DNA from: Coptis chinensis
Lineage: Eukaryota > Streptophyta > Magnoliopsida > Ranunculales > Ranunculaceae
Direction of reading: 5' to 3'
Assembly (NCBI GenBank): GCA_015680905.1
Contig: CM027380.1
Coordinates: 33,472,001 to 33,536,000 of the forward strand
Length of the DNA: 64,000 nt
Program-made: the position numbers and the translations under genes
The notes under the pieces: model-generated
Told to the model about the DNA's origin: nothing
Seen by the model: only the letters and a program-made list of their open reading frames with translations
Databases searched by the model: none
Shown: one piece after another, positions 31,530 to 42,162 of the stretch
Position numbering within the stretch: position 1 is the stretch's first letter
Layout: each line of letters begins with the position of its first letter

Positions 31530-34500
31530 AGATCTCCAACTGTTTAGGTTATTAGTATATAGTTAACATCATAGCATCCATCATATGTATAGTCTTAGAG
31601 AATCTGACTTAAAACGACCCCACATATAGTCTTTACTATAAAAGACACATCATGTTTTCTCGATGCATTCCATGGGAGTGCATCCTTAAGGTAACCAGAC
31701 CTCTCCACTTGGAGGGTGTGGTTGTAAGTGCCGGAGCCTTGAGTCCACAGTATATCTTGCACATTCCACGTTTACACTTTTACTCGTCGTTTGAGTAATG
31801 TACCCCTATGGAGCAAGTATACAATTTTTCTTTTCTTTATTTTACACTTCTTTTTAGAATAACTTTTCTATTCCTATCATTTACAATTCCTGTCTTTATT
31901 TTCATTTCCCTGTTTTCTGTTTTTACGTTTCCTGTTTTTACATAAGCATTTTTCTTTCAATCTTCACCTTTGACGCTGAGTAGTCTTTCCTCTACAAAGA
32001 AGAGATGTGAAACAAAGCATAAGGCGATGGAGATTGAGTGAAGGTGTCTTATGGTTGTCTCTCATAGTTGTTTAGCATGTCTCATCTTCCATAAGCATGC
32101 CATACCGTGGGATGGTTAGCAACTAGAGCCCTTGATTTTGAAAACTTTTTCTTTCTATAGGTGATTTCTAATTGTTTCGAGCTTTGTCTTTCTCTCTGGT
32201 TGAAATGGCTTTAACTAGGGCTAACTAGAGAGTAAGAGAGGAGAGACTAGATTATCTAGAAATAGAGCTAGTCCTCTTCACTAGATTTGCCTACTTGCAA
32301 AACAAGATGTGGAAGATCTAGGGAGGGCAAACCATGGGATGGTTCTCAATTAAAATCACTTAATTTCAAGTACCTTTTATTGGGAGGATCACTTTCTTCA
32401 TAGTGATTTTTCTTAGTAGTTTTATAGTTTATATTTTCAGGTCATAGTAATTTAGGAACATAAAAACCAAAAAGCCAAAAACAAATATTTCTTTCTTTCT
32501 TTCTTTAATAAAATTGTTGTTTTCACCGCACTTATAATAGATGATTCTCGATACATCAATAGTTAAGTGATTTTTCAAAACGGGCAATGGATTCTACATA
32601 GACCAACCCTTAGAAGTACGTAATCTCCATTCTTCTAAGGGCGGTATGAGGATCAGTTATGTGTTACTAAGGGTCGCCTATATCACCGAGCTATTCTCCC
32701 GGATCAGGACATTCCATGTATTACGCAGTAAATCCCCCAACTCACATAACTAAAGCCACAGTCTGACTAGATTGGGTTCAATAAAGAGCCGACACGAAAG
32801 TTGCCTAAGATCACCTGCTATGGTTTGCTTTAAAATTTTAGCGTTAAGAATCACAGCCTAAGATCATATTTCACACTTTTTATTTCTTCACTTGTTATAT
32901 TCATGTATGCATGTTAGATTTTCTGCATTACATATGTTTTCAAAAAAATACAAAAACCAACAAAGATTTTTATAGTAGAATAAATATCCCTAGTATAATA
33001 AACCATATTTCTTATTCTATATCAAACAACCCATGCCCCAAACTTATTTGGGGGGGAGGTTCATTGCCGTTTTTGCTCATGTTTCTATGGTAATCTCTTT
33101 CCTTATCTCTCCATACCCCAAACTTATTTGGGGGTGGCGTATTTTCATCATGAAGAATAGAATAGAGGTTCATCGCCATTTTTGCTCATGTTTCTATGGT
33201 AATCTCTTTCCTTATCTCTCCATACCTTGAGGACAAGCATAGTTCTATCATAGAGTTGGTATAGTAACATTTTGCAAAAACTATGCATTTTCTATATAGT
33301 ATATAGTATAATATATTTCTTCCTTTAAAAAAAATTCGAAAAAGACCAAAAATATTTTTCCGTTTAGTATTAAAAAGTCTTGTTTCCTTTTTCAATGAGG
33401 AATAAAAGGTTTAGAAGTCTCATTTTAGCAATAGAGTAAGGACTTATTCTACGTACTTAGACTAATATACGTACAATAGTTTCTACATCTTTTTATGAAT
33501 GGCAAGCATCTGCATTTGTGTGTATATAGCAGTGAGTTTCCGGAGCCAAGGTTAGAACAATTAAGTTCCATATCCTATGAGAATCTAGCCAAAAGCCTCA
33601 TCTAAATGATTATTGAGTGATGACACAAAAGAGGTCCGGATAGAAAGACCACACATCCACTTGCTTGATCACCACGCCATATCCTATGAGGGAATTTAGG
33701 CCCTTTTTGAATTGATATAGCCAAATAAACGTTAAAACCCCAAAAATATAGTTTTCCTCTAGTTACCCCTCTTGAGCCTTCACCCTTTCTAAAAGCCTTT
33801 TTATTCTTCACCAATAATTTCTAACCCATCACTATACACAATAAAAAGCTTACCCAGCTGATGAGTTGAGAACTGGATGGTTATCAAAAAAAGAGAAGAG
33901 AAGACCTTGTACAAAAATAGAACAGTTATTTTCTTCAAAAAAAAACCCCCATCCAAAACCAAAACTCCAAAAATCCAAAGGAGACAAAAATCGAATCTCT
34001 CAAAAGTTCAAAATCAAAAGGAGACGATATCATAAACAAAAAGAATCAAAAGCAAAGTTAGAACTCCCAAAATTCAAAATTATATGGAGTCACAAAGCCA
34101 AAAAGCTAAAAGAATGTATACAATTCGGAAGCAAAGGAACAAAACGAGGTTTTTCTCTGGTTACAAGTATCTTGAAGGCCCAGTTTCTCATCTTATAAGA
34201 TTTTGTTTTTCCCTTTCTTTTTCTTTCTAAACCATCACCCTAGCCCCGTAACTCCTAATAAAAAACCTCTAGCTCGATTAGGAATAGGATGGTGTGATAG
34301 TAAGTGGCAAGCGTGATCAATCGACCCGGGTTTCTTTGGACGCCATTTGAGTATGCGAGGAATATAAGTGCCCGCTGCACTTGAGAGAACAAACTTTGAG
34401 TGAATCTATCAAAGAGTTGTGATTGTAACACACCCCTGTGTGAACCTAACTTAAGAAAGCTCTCCAAAAGCCTCGGAAACAACTCTGCTTATGCATTTCA

Positions 34501-34866
34501 TTGCTCATGTTTTGTACAATTATCTTTAGATGCTTAAATTACTATACATATGTTATTCTGAGTTCAAAGGAGCATGTCCTTATTCACCGCTAATGAGATG
34601 TATGAACTTCTGAGAATAAATAAGAAAACAAAACCCTTTGTACTAAATAGAAAAAGTTTGTGAGTACCTTCAATGGAAAACTCTCACGAGGCTTAAAGCT
34701 CGTATACTAGGGAAGTCCTAGTGGTTTAAGGCCTTGTTGCATATGGTCAATGCAATCGCACTCTGCGAAACGAGATTAGTATAACTGATAATAAATCACT
34801 CATTTGTAATCTTAGTTTTTTCTCTCATCTTTACTTGAGGACAAGAAAGATGCTATTTGGGGGTGG
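31530..34866 (+). other. Non-coding 3' part of the gag-only retrotransposon
   Basis: No pol domain in any frame. A segment is duplicated in tandem at 33034-33115 and 33116-33227: CCCAAACTTATTTGGGGG, then GAGGTTCATYGCC and TTTGCTCATGTTTCTATGG, ending CTCTCCATACC. Low-complexity K/S/N-rich reading frames near 33866-34198 come from A-rich DNA and look non-coding. The phrase TTGAGGACAAG occurs at about 33228 and 34838, the second leading into the polypurine tract. Confidence 0.6.
34854..34866 (+). promoter_or_regulatory. Polypurine tract before the 3' LTR
   Basis: The sequence TTGAGGACAAGAAAGATGC is followed by TATTTGGGGGTGG and then the LTR start TGATCAACTC at 34867. This is the usual plus-strand priming context of Athila/LARD-type elements. 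It fixes the 3' LTR start. Confidence 0.75.
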
Positions 34867-35689
34867 TGATCAACTCATAGCTTTTACTACCTTTTTCAGG
34901 TTAAGGAGTATTTCAGACCACTTATCATAAAAGCTGTGTCTTAACACCAAAAGGAGCCTTAATCACGGTTATTATGAAGACCAGTAGCTGCTATAGAAAA
35001 GTACTAAAATAGTCAAAATCAACGGTCAAAGTTAACAGTGAAAATCCTTAAATCAGTATACCAAAGATGGAGGCCCTTATTTCAAATTATGAAGACTTTC
35101 TTCCTAAACCTACCTTGGTCAAGAAGGCACCAAAAAGCAAAAGTGAAAGGGGTGAGGTGTCTAGTTTGTAATGGAGAAGGGAAAATCTGTAAGTGGCAAA
35201 AGTAGGGGTATATAAACAAAAAGCAAGGGAGAAAGAACTCATCCATTGTCTTAGGATCCAAATCATTTGGTTTGTTTATTTTCTTGTCTTGTTTTTCAAT
35301 TCATGTTTTTAATTTCTTGTTATTTCATTTCCGTTATTTCAATCAACTTGTTATTTCATTTCCGTTATTTCAATCAACTTGTTATTTCATTTCCTTTATT
35401 TCAATCAAACTTGTTATTTGTTCTTTGTTTCAATCTTCATCTTGTTTGCTTGTTTCATTTCAATGTTTTAATCAATCTTCATTTCAATGTTTTAATCAAT
35501 CTTCCTTTCATGTTTCAAGTCATTTTAATCTACAATCAAAGCTTTCAAGTTTATTAGCATAGAACCATTCTAAGATTTAAGAGTCTACCTTTCTTCTTCT
35601 ATCTCCCTCACTCAAACTCTAAACAATTTAGGATGAACCTCAACTTCTAAACTCTTTTGAAGTATACTTCCACCACTACTAAAGCTTCA
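34867..35689 (+). repeat. 3' LTR of the gag-only retrotransposon (823 bp)
   Basis: It begins TGATCAACTCATAGC and ends CTAAAGCTTCA, followed by CCTAA. It has three copies of the 31-bp TTATTTCATTTCCKTTATTTCAATCAACTTG unit (about 35318-35410) against two in the 5' LTR. Numerous substitutions between the LTRs indicate that the insertion is not very recent. The F/L/H-rich frames near 35267-35562 are LTR sequence, not genes. Confidence 0.87.
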
Positions 35690-35694
35690 CCTAA

Positions 35695-36147
35695 CCTCTA
35701 TCAATTCTTCATCATCAGTGGCAAGTCTAAACTTCCAGCTTCGCTGATGTCATCAACACCCCTTTCCTCTTCAAACTCATCTTCAACATTAAACTCATAA
35801 TCTTCTTCTTTATGGATAACATACACATCAATACTTCCATACACAGCAGCTTGGTTTAACATTTCATAAATAGATCTTTCATTGCCGATTAATTTAAGAC
35901 CTTCTGCTAGAGACAACCCAGGATAATTATAACATAGCTTCCAATAATTGTAGTTGAGTATATAACCCAATTGAGCAACCTTAGCATGAAGATCACACAA
36001 GTTCATAGCAGCAGGATCAAGACCATAGTACACTTGTTTATACCCAGCTTCATAATGCAATATTGGCTCCCAATAGAACAAACCATCATGGTGTAATACT
36101 AAGTTGAACTTGTCCACTATATACAAACAAACAAAAAAAATTATCAA
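35695..36147 (-). pseudogene. mudrA-type transposase, N-terminal PB1-like domain
   Basis: The minus frame contains FNLVLHHDGLFYWEPILHY, YYGLDPAAMNLCDLHAKVAQ and KLCYNYPGLSLAEGLKLIGN. This is the pattern of the N-terminal PB1-like domain of plant MULE transposases. An acidic stretch follows (EEDYEFNVEDEFEEERG). The gene is cut at 35694/35690 by the retrotransposon and continues at 27670. The true start may lie in an upstream exon, because an acceptor-like TATATAG precedes TGGACAAGTTC near 36120. Confidence 0.8.
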
Positions 36148-36435
36148 TAAATTATTACATTATAATAAAAGTATATGAGAATCAATATACAATTTCAATC
36201 CATAAATCCCCAAATTTTTTGAGCTAAATAAACTAAACAAAAGGGATTACTCAAAGGGAATAACTTTGATTCTAATAAAAACACTTACTGAGACAACCCA
36301 ACAATCAAGCTTCCTCAAAAGAGCTTCAATTTATTCTTTGTCTTTGCTTTGATATTCAATTTTAGTTTTAAAGTTTCACACTTTTGTGGGCTTTTTTGTT
36401 CAACACTTTACTCTCTCTCTTTTTTCGATTTGTTT

Positions 36436-36723
36436 GGGTACTCTCTGTTCTTTTCGATTTTTTTGGGTACTTTTTTTTTTTATGTCTGTCGTAACTAATT
36501 GGGCTAATTGAGTTATTTAGAGCTAATTAGAGAAACCCAGCTCACGTGCTTAAACACGTGAGGTCCCCATTAGAGAAATTGGACTGATTGAGATGAAAAA
36601 TAGACGGAAGTACTAAACTGAAACAAATTAAGAGTTCGTGGTACTAATAGGCGAGAAACAAAGTACAGGTACCATTTAGGGAAAAAAAAAATGAAGTACG
36701 TGGTACTAAATAGTCATAAACTC
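36436..36723 (-). repeat. Right terminal inverted repeat of the MULE
   Basis: Inverted copy of 21719-22005, ending GGTACTAAATAGTCATAAACTC at 36723. Four extra bases (ACTC) and the decayed TSD TTGCAATA (36728-36735) follow. The transposase gene would be transcribed leftward from this end. Confidence 0.85.
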
Positions 36724-36735
36724 ACTCTTGCAATA

Positions 36736-37765
36736 AACTCACTCTGGAAAATAAAAGTCAGAGTGACTAGAATATGGGAATCAATTGACTATTCAACAGA
36801 GGAAGTAAAAAGTCTTGACATGCTCCTTATCGATGAGCATGTAGGTGTAATTGTATTACTTTTTTCATTTTTTTTTTTTCTCTTAGTCAAACTCAATATA
36901 TATAATAACATCATTTGCAATTTTATCAGGGACACCAGATACAGGCGAGAATTGATAAATTAATAATGGGCAAATTCAAGCGCCATATAGTTAAGCAAGA
37001 GATTTACAATATGGATCGATTTTCTCTGATAAAAAGCAACAAGAAATATAATGTCGCACCTGGGGAATATATTATTAGTTTCAAATGGTGCACCAATATT
37101 AAGCCACTCGATATGAAGATTACAGACTCTCCAAAGCATGTATTTTCATTTTTGGATTTCAATAAAGTACCATCCAAGATTGACAACAAGCATCTCATAG
37201 GTAAGTACCGCTAGAATTATTTATCGATTATATTTAACTTCATTTTAATGTTTTGTATATATATCTCCAGATATAGTTGGATGTATATACGGGTGGGACA
37301 AACTAACGACTGTCACAAAAATAAATGGATGCAAAACTATTGTAAGGGATATAGAACTCCAAGATGAACAATAAGTTATTTCATTTCAATCAAACAAACA
37401 ATTTTCCATATACCTCTCTAACCTAACACATATGCTATCTATATATTATTACATTATGTAGTGGATATATGTTGAAAATCACACTATGGAGCAACTCAGC
37501 AATGTAACTCGATGATAAAACGGCCAAGAATTCTAACGCAGCAATTTTGATTATTACTTCTGCGAGCGTTAAGTATAAGGGTATGTTTGTTCACATCAAA
37601 CTGGATATTCATATTAATCGAATTATATTACATTTTATTATCATATAAATTATCTGAAACTTAACATGTTGCAGATGAGAATGCAGAATATGTTTTGTCT
37701 TCTACAACTGCAACAAGGCTATATTTAAATTTGCAAATTCCATGAGTTGCAGATATAATAAACAG
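36736..37765 (+). pseudogene. RPA large-subunit-like gene, exons 1b-5 (N-terminal OB folds)
   Basis: Exons are 36736-36840 (NSLWKIKVRVTRIWESIDYS), 36930-37200 (DUF223-type OB fold: GHQIQARIDKLIMGKFKRHI, YIISFKWCTNIKPLDM), 37271-37371 (DIVGCIYGWDKLTTVTKING), about 37462-37580 (KITLWSNSAM, stop, then NSNAAILIITSASVKYK) and 37675-37765 (ENAEYVLSSTTATRLYLNLQIP, stop). Donors and acceptors fit GT-AG except after exon 3. There, the expected CAA/GTAAGT reads CAATAAGT, so the G of the donor is lost. Two nonsense codons and the lost donor show a pseudogene. RPA70-like proteins bind single-stranded DNA. Multiple divergent copies, some carried by Helitrons, are known in plants. Confidence 0.85.
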
Positions 37766-38355
37766 GTATGTACAACTCTCTTTGAAGTAGAATCACGGCT
37801 CATTATCAGCAATACGAAATGGAATAGTTATTCACTATCAACAATGAACTCTATGAATTTCCTCTTATATATCCCAACAACACAAACTTAGATTAGTGTT
37901 AGCAATCATTTGTAGCCTTTATTCAATCATTAAATGATTGTGCCTTCTAAAAAAACCATGCTAGATATTCTGTTTTCTTTTCAAAGAAATTGCTTCACAC
38001 ATGATTGTGTATTGTATCTGTGTTTGTGTCACTTAATTCCCTTACACTCAATATTCCTCATGTGGCCTTCATTTTGATGTTCTATATATGATCCCATATT
38101 GAGGTGACATCAAACTTTTCTTGATTGAAATTGCATAATCAATATAGTTACTTCAGTACCAACTTCTAAATTGTTGAATAACCCATAAGGTGAAATTCCC
38201 ACATGGTTGGCGTGATGTTGTGAATCACCATCTAACATTCTTAACTAAGCCTTTAATTATAGAGGTCTCTTAATTATACACTTGATGATCAAACTTAATA
38301 GATATAAGCAATATCAAATGACTACGACATGGGACTTCCCGGGAGGAGTATTTGC

Positions 38356-39084
38356 AATTCCAAGCCCTCCTGTTGCTACGCCCAGAACTTTACCAGTTTT
38401 ATCTTTGAAAGTGTTGCCCTACCCTGATCTTCCTGGGTTCCCAATTGAGCACCCATCTGTGTTCACTTTCATTATGTTCTCTGGTGGCAATAACCAATAG
38501 CATTCGATTACCTTCTGCAAGCCCCGAAGCTTGTGCTTTAGTCTCAATCTTTGCAGGAGCATCACATCTTGATTGTTGTTTTTCATCTGCCCCTTCAATT
38601 TGTTGTGGCCTCTAACCATTTCTTTCCTGATCTCTTGACAAATGAATTTAAAATTCGAAGCCTTTTCATCATAAATTACCTGATTCCTATTCTTCCATAT
38701 GCTGACTAAGCACGTGATGCTTGCTGCTCTCCACATGTCCAGCACCAGCGAGCTGAAATGTTTACATTGTTGTAGAATATCGTTTGTCTCCTGAGGAATC
38801 CTTGTCAAGCTAAAAAGGTTAGCAAGATATGTCTAAGCTCGCACTGCTATATCACAGTGAAACAACAAGTGGGATTGTGTCTCTTCATTTCTCTTGCATA
38901 CTCCGCATCTGGAGGCGAGCTTGATCTTCATTTTATCTTTCATTCTATCATCAGTATGCATTGCACCATGAAAGATCTTCCATCCTGTACCTTTAACTTT
39001 TGGTGAAGCAAGGGAGCTCCAAAGAAATTTTGCCCATCTCTCCTTTTGTGATTTGCTTCTGATATCCCCATATGCCCCAGCCAC
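38356..39084 (-). pseudogene. LINE 2 ORF2: zf-RVT-like region and N-terminal RNase H
   Basis: Minus strand: WAKFLWSSLASPKVKGTGWK and CGVCKRNEETQSHLLFHC (zf-RVT-like, Cys/His spacing visible). Then comes a helical region (MTRIPQETNDILQQCKHFSS), then the RNase H start MKVNTDGCSIGNPGRSG with the first catalytic Asp, a TAG, and GVATGGLGI. The reading ends at 38356, at the TSD junction; the rest of the domain is in the oppositely oriented piece near 50690. Frame changes occur near 39100 and 38820. Confidence 0.85.
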
Positions 39085-39111
39085 TATGAAGTTTCCCGTA
39101 GGGGAAGAAAT

Positions 39112-41400
39112 TCATACTCTTCTGTCTTCAATTGTCGGCCTTGGCTGCTGCAGTGCGTCGGTGTCAATGCCTACTCTTTCGAGGATTTGTAACATTGAGT
39201 TGTTAAAAATCCACTGGTTTCCTTGTATATAGCTTGCAAGCTTGTCTTTATACCTGAGGACATCCTTTCTTTCTTCCTTGAAGTGATCACATATTGGGTT
39301 TGTCAAGGACCAGTTGTCCCTCCAAATGTTTATTGAATTTCCCTTTCCTATGACCCATCCATGATACGGTCCCATTTCTTTGAGAGCCCATTTAATTCCT
39401 ATCCAAACTGTGGAGGTTTTGTAAGTTGTCCAACCTCCTACTCTGTTGGTGTACTTTGCCTTCATAAACTTTGCCCAGTCTGAATCCTCATTTAACAGTG
39501 CCCATGCTAACTTCATAAGCATTGCCAAATTGATATCATTTAGTTTCCTGATACCCTGTCCCCCTTCCTCCAGTCGCTTGCAAGTCTTTTCCCAAGAAAC
39601 TGTGGTAGCTTTCTTGGTTGATGGATCCTCAGTCCATATAAAGTTCGTGATGATTGCCTCTCCTTCTTTTATGACAGACTGCGGCCACTTATAGATCGCC
39701 ATATTGTGCACTGGGATGCTATTGAGTACATGCTTTGCCAACACCACCCTTCCTTGGAACGAGAGCATGTGTCCAACCCAACCTACAACTTTCTTCCTTA
39801 TTTTATCCACTAGCGGAGCCAAAGCTGCTTTGGTAGGTTTTCCCATGAAGAGTGGAACTCCCAGATATCTCTCCGGTAATTCTCCTTCTTTCATTTTCAG
39901 AGTTGCCATGATTTTTGCCTTCTTTCTTCCTGTTATAGGGCTCAGAAAGATTTTACACTTCTCTTTGTTAAAGGATTGTCCCGAGGCTGCCTGATACCTG
40001 TCAAGAAGTTTAACAAGGTTTTTAATACCTCTCAGATTGGCATTACAAAAAAGGAATAAGTCATCAACAAACATGAGGTGAGAAGGGCTAGAATATTTGG
40101 AGTTTATTATCATGTGCTTCAGCTTTATTTCCTGTACCAACTTCTGTATGCCTCTACTAAAACATTCCTCTACCAGTGCAAAAAGTAGAGGAGACAGCGG
40201 ATCCCCTTGTCTCAGCCCTCTCTGTGCTTCAAAGAAACCGATTGGCCAGCCATTCAACATGATAGACATAGATTTACTTGAGATAGCTGCCTGCACCTAT
40301 TGAATCCATCTATTCCCAAAATCAAGTCTTCCCATAACCGCCCAAAGAAACTGCCAATCTATGGTGTCAAATGCCTGAGTTATGTCCAGCTTGATTCCTA
40401 TGCTCCCCCCATGTCTAGATATCTTTAGGTCATTGACAAGTTCTGATGCTAGAGCAATTGCTTGCTATGAATTTATGTCCACAATGAACCCATACAGTTC
40501 CTTTGACACTATTTTCTCTGCAATGGGCCCCAACCTCAGCTCATGGCCATGATTTTGGTGATGACTTTGAAGGTGAAGTTCGAAAGGCATATCGGCCTAT
40601 ATTTGTTGAGTTGTTGTGCGTTCTTCTCTTTCTAAACCAGAACTAGAAAGCTGGAATTGAACCCCTTGGGCAGCCTTGCATATTTAAAGAAGTATAGGAC
40701 TGCTCTAGTCAAGTGGTGCCCCACTATAGCCCAACAGTGCTGGAAGAAGAATCCATTAAATCTGTCTGGTCCCGGAGAACTATCTTTTTTAAGTCCAAAC
40801 ACTACTTTTCTTATCTCTTTTTTATCTGGCATCTGGCACATCATGTTGTTATCATCCTCCTCAACCATTTCTAGCATCATACTTATCAATTCCTCATCTT
40901 GATCATGACTCACTCTGCTGAATTTTTCTTTATAATGGTTCACCATGTAGTCTCCAATGTCCTTCTGATTCCGCATCATGATGCCCTCATTGTTTCTTAG
41001 TTCTGTGATCATACTTTTGCTCTTTTTCAGGTTTACTAGTGCATGAAAGAACTTAGTACTCCTATCCATATCTTCATCCCAATGAATTTTTTATTTTTGC
41101 TTCCAGAAGCTCTATTCTTGCTGTAAGAGTTCTTCGACTATTGCTTCCTGCTCCATCACTTCCATCGTAATCCTTTCATTATCTCCATCTTGTTCAAACA
41201 AGCCATGCAAATGCTCAAGTTTCTTTGTTTCCTCTTCCAACTTGTATTTATGTTACCAAACACCATTTTGTTCCACTGCTTTAATTTCCCTTTGAGCATC
41301 TTCAGTTTTTGCCTATGCACAAAAATTGAGTTTCCTTCCATTTCTACATTCCAACTGTCTGCCACTATCTTCATGAAATCTGGATGCAAAGCCCACATGT
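39112..41400 (-). pseudogene. LINE 2 ORF2: reverse transcriptase
   Basis: Minus strand: the N-terminal region (MDRSTKFFHALVNLKKSKSM, SSPGPDRFNGFFFQHCW) at 41069-40632. A damaged middle with DITQAFDTIDWQFLW-type coding follows near 40340-40390. The long open stretch at 40296-39112 has GLRQGDPLSPLLFALVEE, HLMFVDDLFLFCNANL (catalytic FVDD), ERYLGVPLFMGK and WVGHMLSFQGRVVLAKHVL. Stops and frame changes separate the blocks. The 394-codon block is the best preserved reverse transcriptase part in this LINE. Confidence 0.87.
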
Positions 41401-41442
41401 TAAAGAATCGGAAAGGAACATTATGTAGCCTTGGTACACTTA

Positions 41443-42126
41443 TTACTCCTCCACAAGAGGCAAGTGGTCTGATAAAAGCCTGAGCCCCACTTTGTAGTTC
41501 CAGCCTGCATAGGTGTTAGCCCACTCAGCATTAAAGAAAGCTCTGTCTAGTTTCCCCAAAATCTTAAGCCTCCCCACCTGTTTATTCCACCAAGTAAATC
41601 TAAACCCAGTTTCCGATGCTTCCATAAGAAGATTCGAGTGGACTGCGTTCCTGAAGTCCTCCATGGCAGCGTTGGTTGGTCTTAGACCTCCTTTCTTTTC
41701 TGTAATGCTATGATAAGCATTGAAGTCTCCCACTACTAGCCAAGGTCTACTGAGAGAGTTCAACATAGACAATTCCTCCCAGAGTGCACGCCTATATGTA
41801 TATAAGGAATGTGCATGCACTATGGTGATAACCCTTCCCTGCATCTCTACTATTATTTGTTGGTCTGAGCAGTGAATCATTGCTGGTGGGTCCAATTCCT
41901 TCCTCCATATAAGCCATAGATTAGGAACTTTGTTATTGTTTTTGTTGAAGTGAAAAGTAGTGTTCATTCCTATTGATTGCAGGTAACCAATTGGGATGTC
42001 GTGCGGAGATATCTTAGGCTCAGCAATGCCTATGAAGTCGGGTTTCTCCTTCTCCACTAGCTTAGCTAACCTCTGTTGTGACTTGTGGTTTCCAATTCCT
42101 CTGATGTTCCAATATAGGCACCTCAT
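41443..42126 (-). pseudogene. LINE 2 ORF2: endonuclease
   Basis: It starts MRCLYWNIRGIGNHK at 42126, about 37 bases after the ORF1 stop. The 227 codons carry PDFIGIAEPKISP, LVVGDFNAYHS, GRLKILGKLDRAF and LLSDHLPLVEE, so the catalytic Asn, Glu, Asp-Asn and Asp-His positions are present. The domain itself has no stop; the frame is lost just after it. Confidence 0.88.
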
Positions 42127-42162
42127 TAAGAAATTGTTCCTCCTTTATTCAGTAAAGCTAAA

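Larger units (their letters stand above)
27676..35689 (+). mobile_element. Gag-only LTR retrotransposon (about 8 kb) inside the MULE transposase gene
   Basis: It has two direct LTRs (27676-28468 and 34867-35689), a tRNA-Asp-type primer site just after the first, a polypurine tract just before the second, a gag-like segment and one more ORF, but no protease, reverse transcriptase or integrase. The flanks CTTAA (27671-27675) and CCTAA (35690-35694) are a probable 5-bp TSD with one transition. It splits the mudrA-like gene. It is a non-autonomous (LARD/TR-GAG type) element that would depend on proteins from an Athila- or Tat-type partner. Confidence 0.85.
21719..36727. mobile_element. MuDR-like element with two convergent genes, interrupted by two LTR insertions
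   Basis: Long terminal inverted repeats of about 285 bp (21719-22005 and 36436-36723) enclose a minus-strand mudrA-type transposase gene and a plus-strand zinc-finger gene. The two converge from the two ends, as mudrA and mudrB do in maize MuDR. Removing the solo LTR (23358-24780) and the LTR retrotransposon (27676-35689) with one TSD copy each leaves about 5.6 kb, a normal MULE size. The element interrupts exon 1 of the RPA-like gene. Both genes are damaged by the later insertions, and the transposase also has stops. Confidence 0.85.

Noticed and set aside
33866..34198. 110-codon Lys-rich frame
   Set aside because: It comes from A-rich DNA in the non-coding part of the gag-only retrotransposon. 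No motif is present, and the Met start has no support.
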